64,000 bases of DNA from Acetobacteraceae bacterium. GTDB taxonomy: Bacteria; Pseudomonadota; Alphaproteobacteria; Acetobacterales; Acetobacteraceae. A model generated the notes under the pieces. The model was not told where the DNA came from and made no database searches. It saw only the letters and a list, made by a program, of their open reading frames with translations. The stretch covers positions 1 through 64,000 of the forward strand of contig CANJLW010000013.1 of the NCBI GenBank assembly GCA_947475245.1, read 5' to 3'. Both the position numbers and the translations under genes were made by a program. Below are positions 62,198 to 64,000 of the stretch, in pieces; the stretch's first letter is position 1, and the number at the start of each line of letters is the position of its first letter.

Positions 62198-63397
62198 TCA
62201 CTGAGCGTGGGCGGGCAGCAGTGCGCGCGCGCTACGCCGAGCGGCGGCGTCGAGCGCGATGACCTCCTCGAGCGTGTCGGCGGGGGGGGCACCGAGTTGG
62301 TCCAATACCTGGGCAACCGTCCCCGCGATATCAAGGAAGCCGATCTCACGTTTCAGGAAGGCTTCAACGGCGATTTCGTTGGCGGCATTCAGGATTGCCG
62401 GCGCGCCGTGCCCGGTGCGCAGGGCGTCCCGACACAAGGTCAGCGCGGGGAACCGCACGGGATCGGGGGCGCTGAATTCCAGGCGCGCGACGGCGGCAAG
62501 GTCGAGGCGCGGTGACACCGTCGCCATGCGGTTCGGCCAGGCCAGCGTATGGGCAATGGGAATGCGCATGTCGGGAGAGCCAAGCTGGGCCAGGACGGAG
62601 CCGTCCTGGTAGCAGACCATGCCGTGGATGACGGATTGCGGGTGGACCAGGATATCGATCGATGTTTCCGCCAGGTTGAACAGCCGAGCGGCTTCGATCA
62701 ACTCGAGTCCCTTGTTGAACAGGGTGGCCGAATCGATGCTGATCTTCGCGCCCATCGACCAGACGGGATGGCGCAGCGCGGCTTCGGGCGTGACACGGGC
62801 CATTTCTTCGCGGGTCAAAGTCCGGAAGGGGCCGCCCGACGCGGTCAGCACGATTTTTTCGATCGCGCCGTGATTGCCGTCAGCCATCGACTGGAAGATG
62901 GCGTTGTGTTCGGAATCCACCGGCAACAGGGTCGCGCCGGCTTCGCGCACCGCGCGCAGCATGACTTCCCCGGCGCAGACCAGCGCTTCCTTGTTCGCCA
63001 GGGCGACGACCTTGCCCGCCCGGATGGCGGCGAGGGTGGAAGCGAGGCCCGCGGCACCGGTGATGGCGGCCATGGTCCAGTCCGCGCCCAGGGCGGCGGC
63101 GTCCACCACGGCATCGGGACCGGCGGCGACCCGGACCGCGGTGCCGGCCAGCGCATCGCGCAAGGCGGCATAGGAGGAGGGATCGGCGACCACCGCCCAT
63201 TCGGCGTTCAAGGCAATCGCCTGTTCGGCCAGCAGCTTCGTATTGCGTCCGGCCACCAGCGCGCGCACCGCGAAACGCTCCGGCTCCGCCAGCAGCAGTT
63301 CGATCGTCTGTGTGCCCACGCTGCCGGTGCTACCGAGTACGGTAACGGACCGAGTTTGACCGGAGGGGCGATTGACGTGTCGTGTTTCGATGTTCAT
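62198..63397 (-). CDS. dxr: 1-deoxy-D-xylulose-5-phosphate reductoisomerase
   Basis: Dxr (IspC) performs the committed step of the MEP isoprenoid pathway, making MEP from DXP with NADPH. The NADPH loop is VTVLGSTGSVGTQTIELL. ALANKEALVCAGE, PVDSEHNAIFQ and LTASGGPFR are active-site stretches, and the metal/substrate loop is HPVWSMGAKISIDSATLFNKGLE (near 200-225). 399 residues is standard. Its ATG overlaps the cdsA stop by 4 bp. Confidence 0.97.
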   Translation of the reverse strand: MNIETRHVNRPSGQTRSVTVLGSTGSVGTQTIELLLAEPERFAVRALVAGRNTKLLAEQAIALNAEWAVVADPSSYAALRDALAGTAVRVAAGPDAVVDAAALGADWTMAAITGAAGLASTLAAIRAGKVVALANKEALVCAGEVMLRAVREAGATLLPVDSEHNAIFQSMADGNHGAIEKIVLTASGGPFRTLTREEMARVTPEAALRHPVWSMGAKISIDSATLFNKGLELIEAARLFNLAETSIDILVHPQSVIHGMVCYQDGSVLAQLGSPDMRIPIAHTLAWPNRMATVSPRLDLAAVARLEFSAPDPVRFPALTLCRDALRTGHGAPAILNAANEIAVEAFLKREIGFLDIAGTVAQVLDQLGAPPADTLEEVIALDAAARRSARALLPAHAQ

Positions 63398-64000
63398 TGC
63401 CACAAGACTACTCCACGTCCCACGCATAGCGCCAGTATGGCCGCGACCGGCGCAACCAGCAGAACGGCATCGAATCGATCGAGCAATCCGCCGTGCCCGG
63501 GGATCAGTCGGCCCGAATCCTTGACGCCGAAATGCCGCTTGATGGCGCTTTCCAAAAGGTCTCCGGCCTGTGCCGTCACGCCCAGGGCCGCGCCGAGAAT
63601 GCACGCACGCGCCATCGATGCGTCCGGATCGAGCCGCCACGCCGCGATCGCGGCGACGCACATGGCGGCGAGCAGACCGCCGACGGCACCGGACCAGGTT
63701 TTGCCGGGGGAGATCGCGGGGGCCAGTTTCGGGCCGCCGAAGACTCGCCCGGCGAGATAGGCGCCGATGTCGCTGCCCCAGACAATCAGCAGCAGAAACA
63801 GGACATTGGCGAACCCCGCGATGGGATCGGCGCGCAGCCAGGCCAGCGCCACCGCGCCGAGACCAACATAGGGCATGCCGATCGCCAGCGTGACGCGACC
63901 GCGCATGGCCCCGCCGAAGCAGAGCAACACGATGACCCCGACGGCCAACGCTTCGAGCCCGGTGATTTCGAAGCCGTCCCCCGCGAGGACGGCCGCGATC
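63394..64000 (-). CDS. cdsA: Phosphatidate cytidylyltransferase, 3' part (5' end outside window)
   Basis: The C-terminal 200 or so residues of CdsA, which makes CDP-diacylglycerol for phospholipids. Visible are several membrane helices and the family signature KRHFGVKDSGRLIPGHGGLLDRFD, preceded by SPGKTWSG. The frame stays open to position 64000, so the true start is beyond the window. Confidence 0.93.
   Translation of the reverse strand, partial: IAAVLAGDGFEITGLEALAVGVIVLLCFGGAMRGRVTLAIGMPYVGLGAVALAWLRADPIAGFANVLFLLLIVWGSDIGAYLAGRVFGGPKLAPAISPGKTWSGAVGGLLAAMCVAAIAAWRLDPDASMARACILGAALGVTAQAGDLLESAIKRHFGVKDSGRLIPGHGGLLDRFDAVLLVAPVAAILALCVGRGVVLWQ

Overview
The window is about 64 kb of GC-rich (roughly two-thirds G+C), densely coded DNA with many start/stop overlaps. 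Several features point to an alphaproteobacterium, plausibly of the Rhodospirillales/Acetobacterales: accA next to a 47-codon membrane ORF, xerD and a fused aroK-aroB gene; the cdsA-dxr-rseP order; abundant tripartite tricarboxylate (Tct) and TRAP carboxylate transport; and PEP-CTERM proteins. The genus cannot be fixed from this sequence alone. I see no rRNA, tRNA or CRISPR array.

Layout. 1-150: the edge of an insertion sequence. 0.25-7.9 kb: an ADP-forming acyl-CoA synthetase, a lipoprotein, selB (selenocysteine elongation factor), a PEP-CTERM protein and a Ser-ligand molybdenum oxidoreductase. 8-16 kb: sulfotransferase, glycine-rich PEP-CTERM protein, PPK2, a PAS-GGDEF-EAL plus BLUF light-signalling pair, a sulfatase and a carbamoylase-type amidohydrolase. 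16-26 kb: a flavin monooxygenase-like protein, thiL, a lactonase, a PEP-CTERM-type polyprenyl sugar transferase, accA, xerD and aroKB. 25.8-29.5 kb: a tctC-selenoprotein operon divergent from tctBA. 29.5-35.3 kb: a DMT transporter, a methyltransferase-GT2-flippase operon, a flavin reductase, a DUF4239 protein and a lipoprotein. 35-42 kb: a WD40-caspase protein and cydDC. 41.6-47.3 kb: an SDR, a Baeyer-Villiger-type monooxygenase, an XRE regulator, a SulP transporter and a methyltransferase. 47.3-53.4 kb: a TRAP transporter operon ending in a second ADP-forming acyl-CoA synthetase, with a divergent cyclase. 53.4-59.3 kb: an ArsC-like protein, flavin reductase, HI0933 flavoprotein, DegT aminotransferase, epimerase, ion channel and RidA. 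59.3-61 kb: a Zn/Mn-type ABC importer with a tiny leader ORF. 61-64 kb: rseP, dxr and cdsA (cut by the window end).

Main discovery. At 25857-26468 (minus) an AhpD/carboxymuconolactone-decarboxylase-family gene is interrupted by a single in-frame TGA. The TGA sits exactly where the second cysteine of the CxxC-xxx-H redox centre belongs (C81-Y-Y-U84-xxx-H88). Immediately downstream is a hairpin with a GGUC-containing loop on a 4-bp stem with a bulged U, the arrangement of the E. coli fdhF SECIS. With selB about 21 kb away, the best reading is a genuine selenoprotein, not a pseudogene. It is co-transcribed with a Tct solute-binding protein.

Other themes are a probable split blue-light/c-di-GMP switch, PEP-CTERM surface proteins with their sugar transferase, and two paralogous ADP-forming acyl-CoA synthetases. 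One of these is tied to a TRAP importer, suggesting uptake and CoA activation of exogenous acids.
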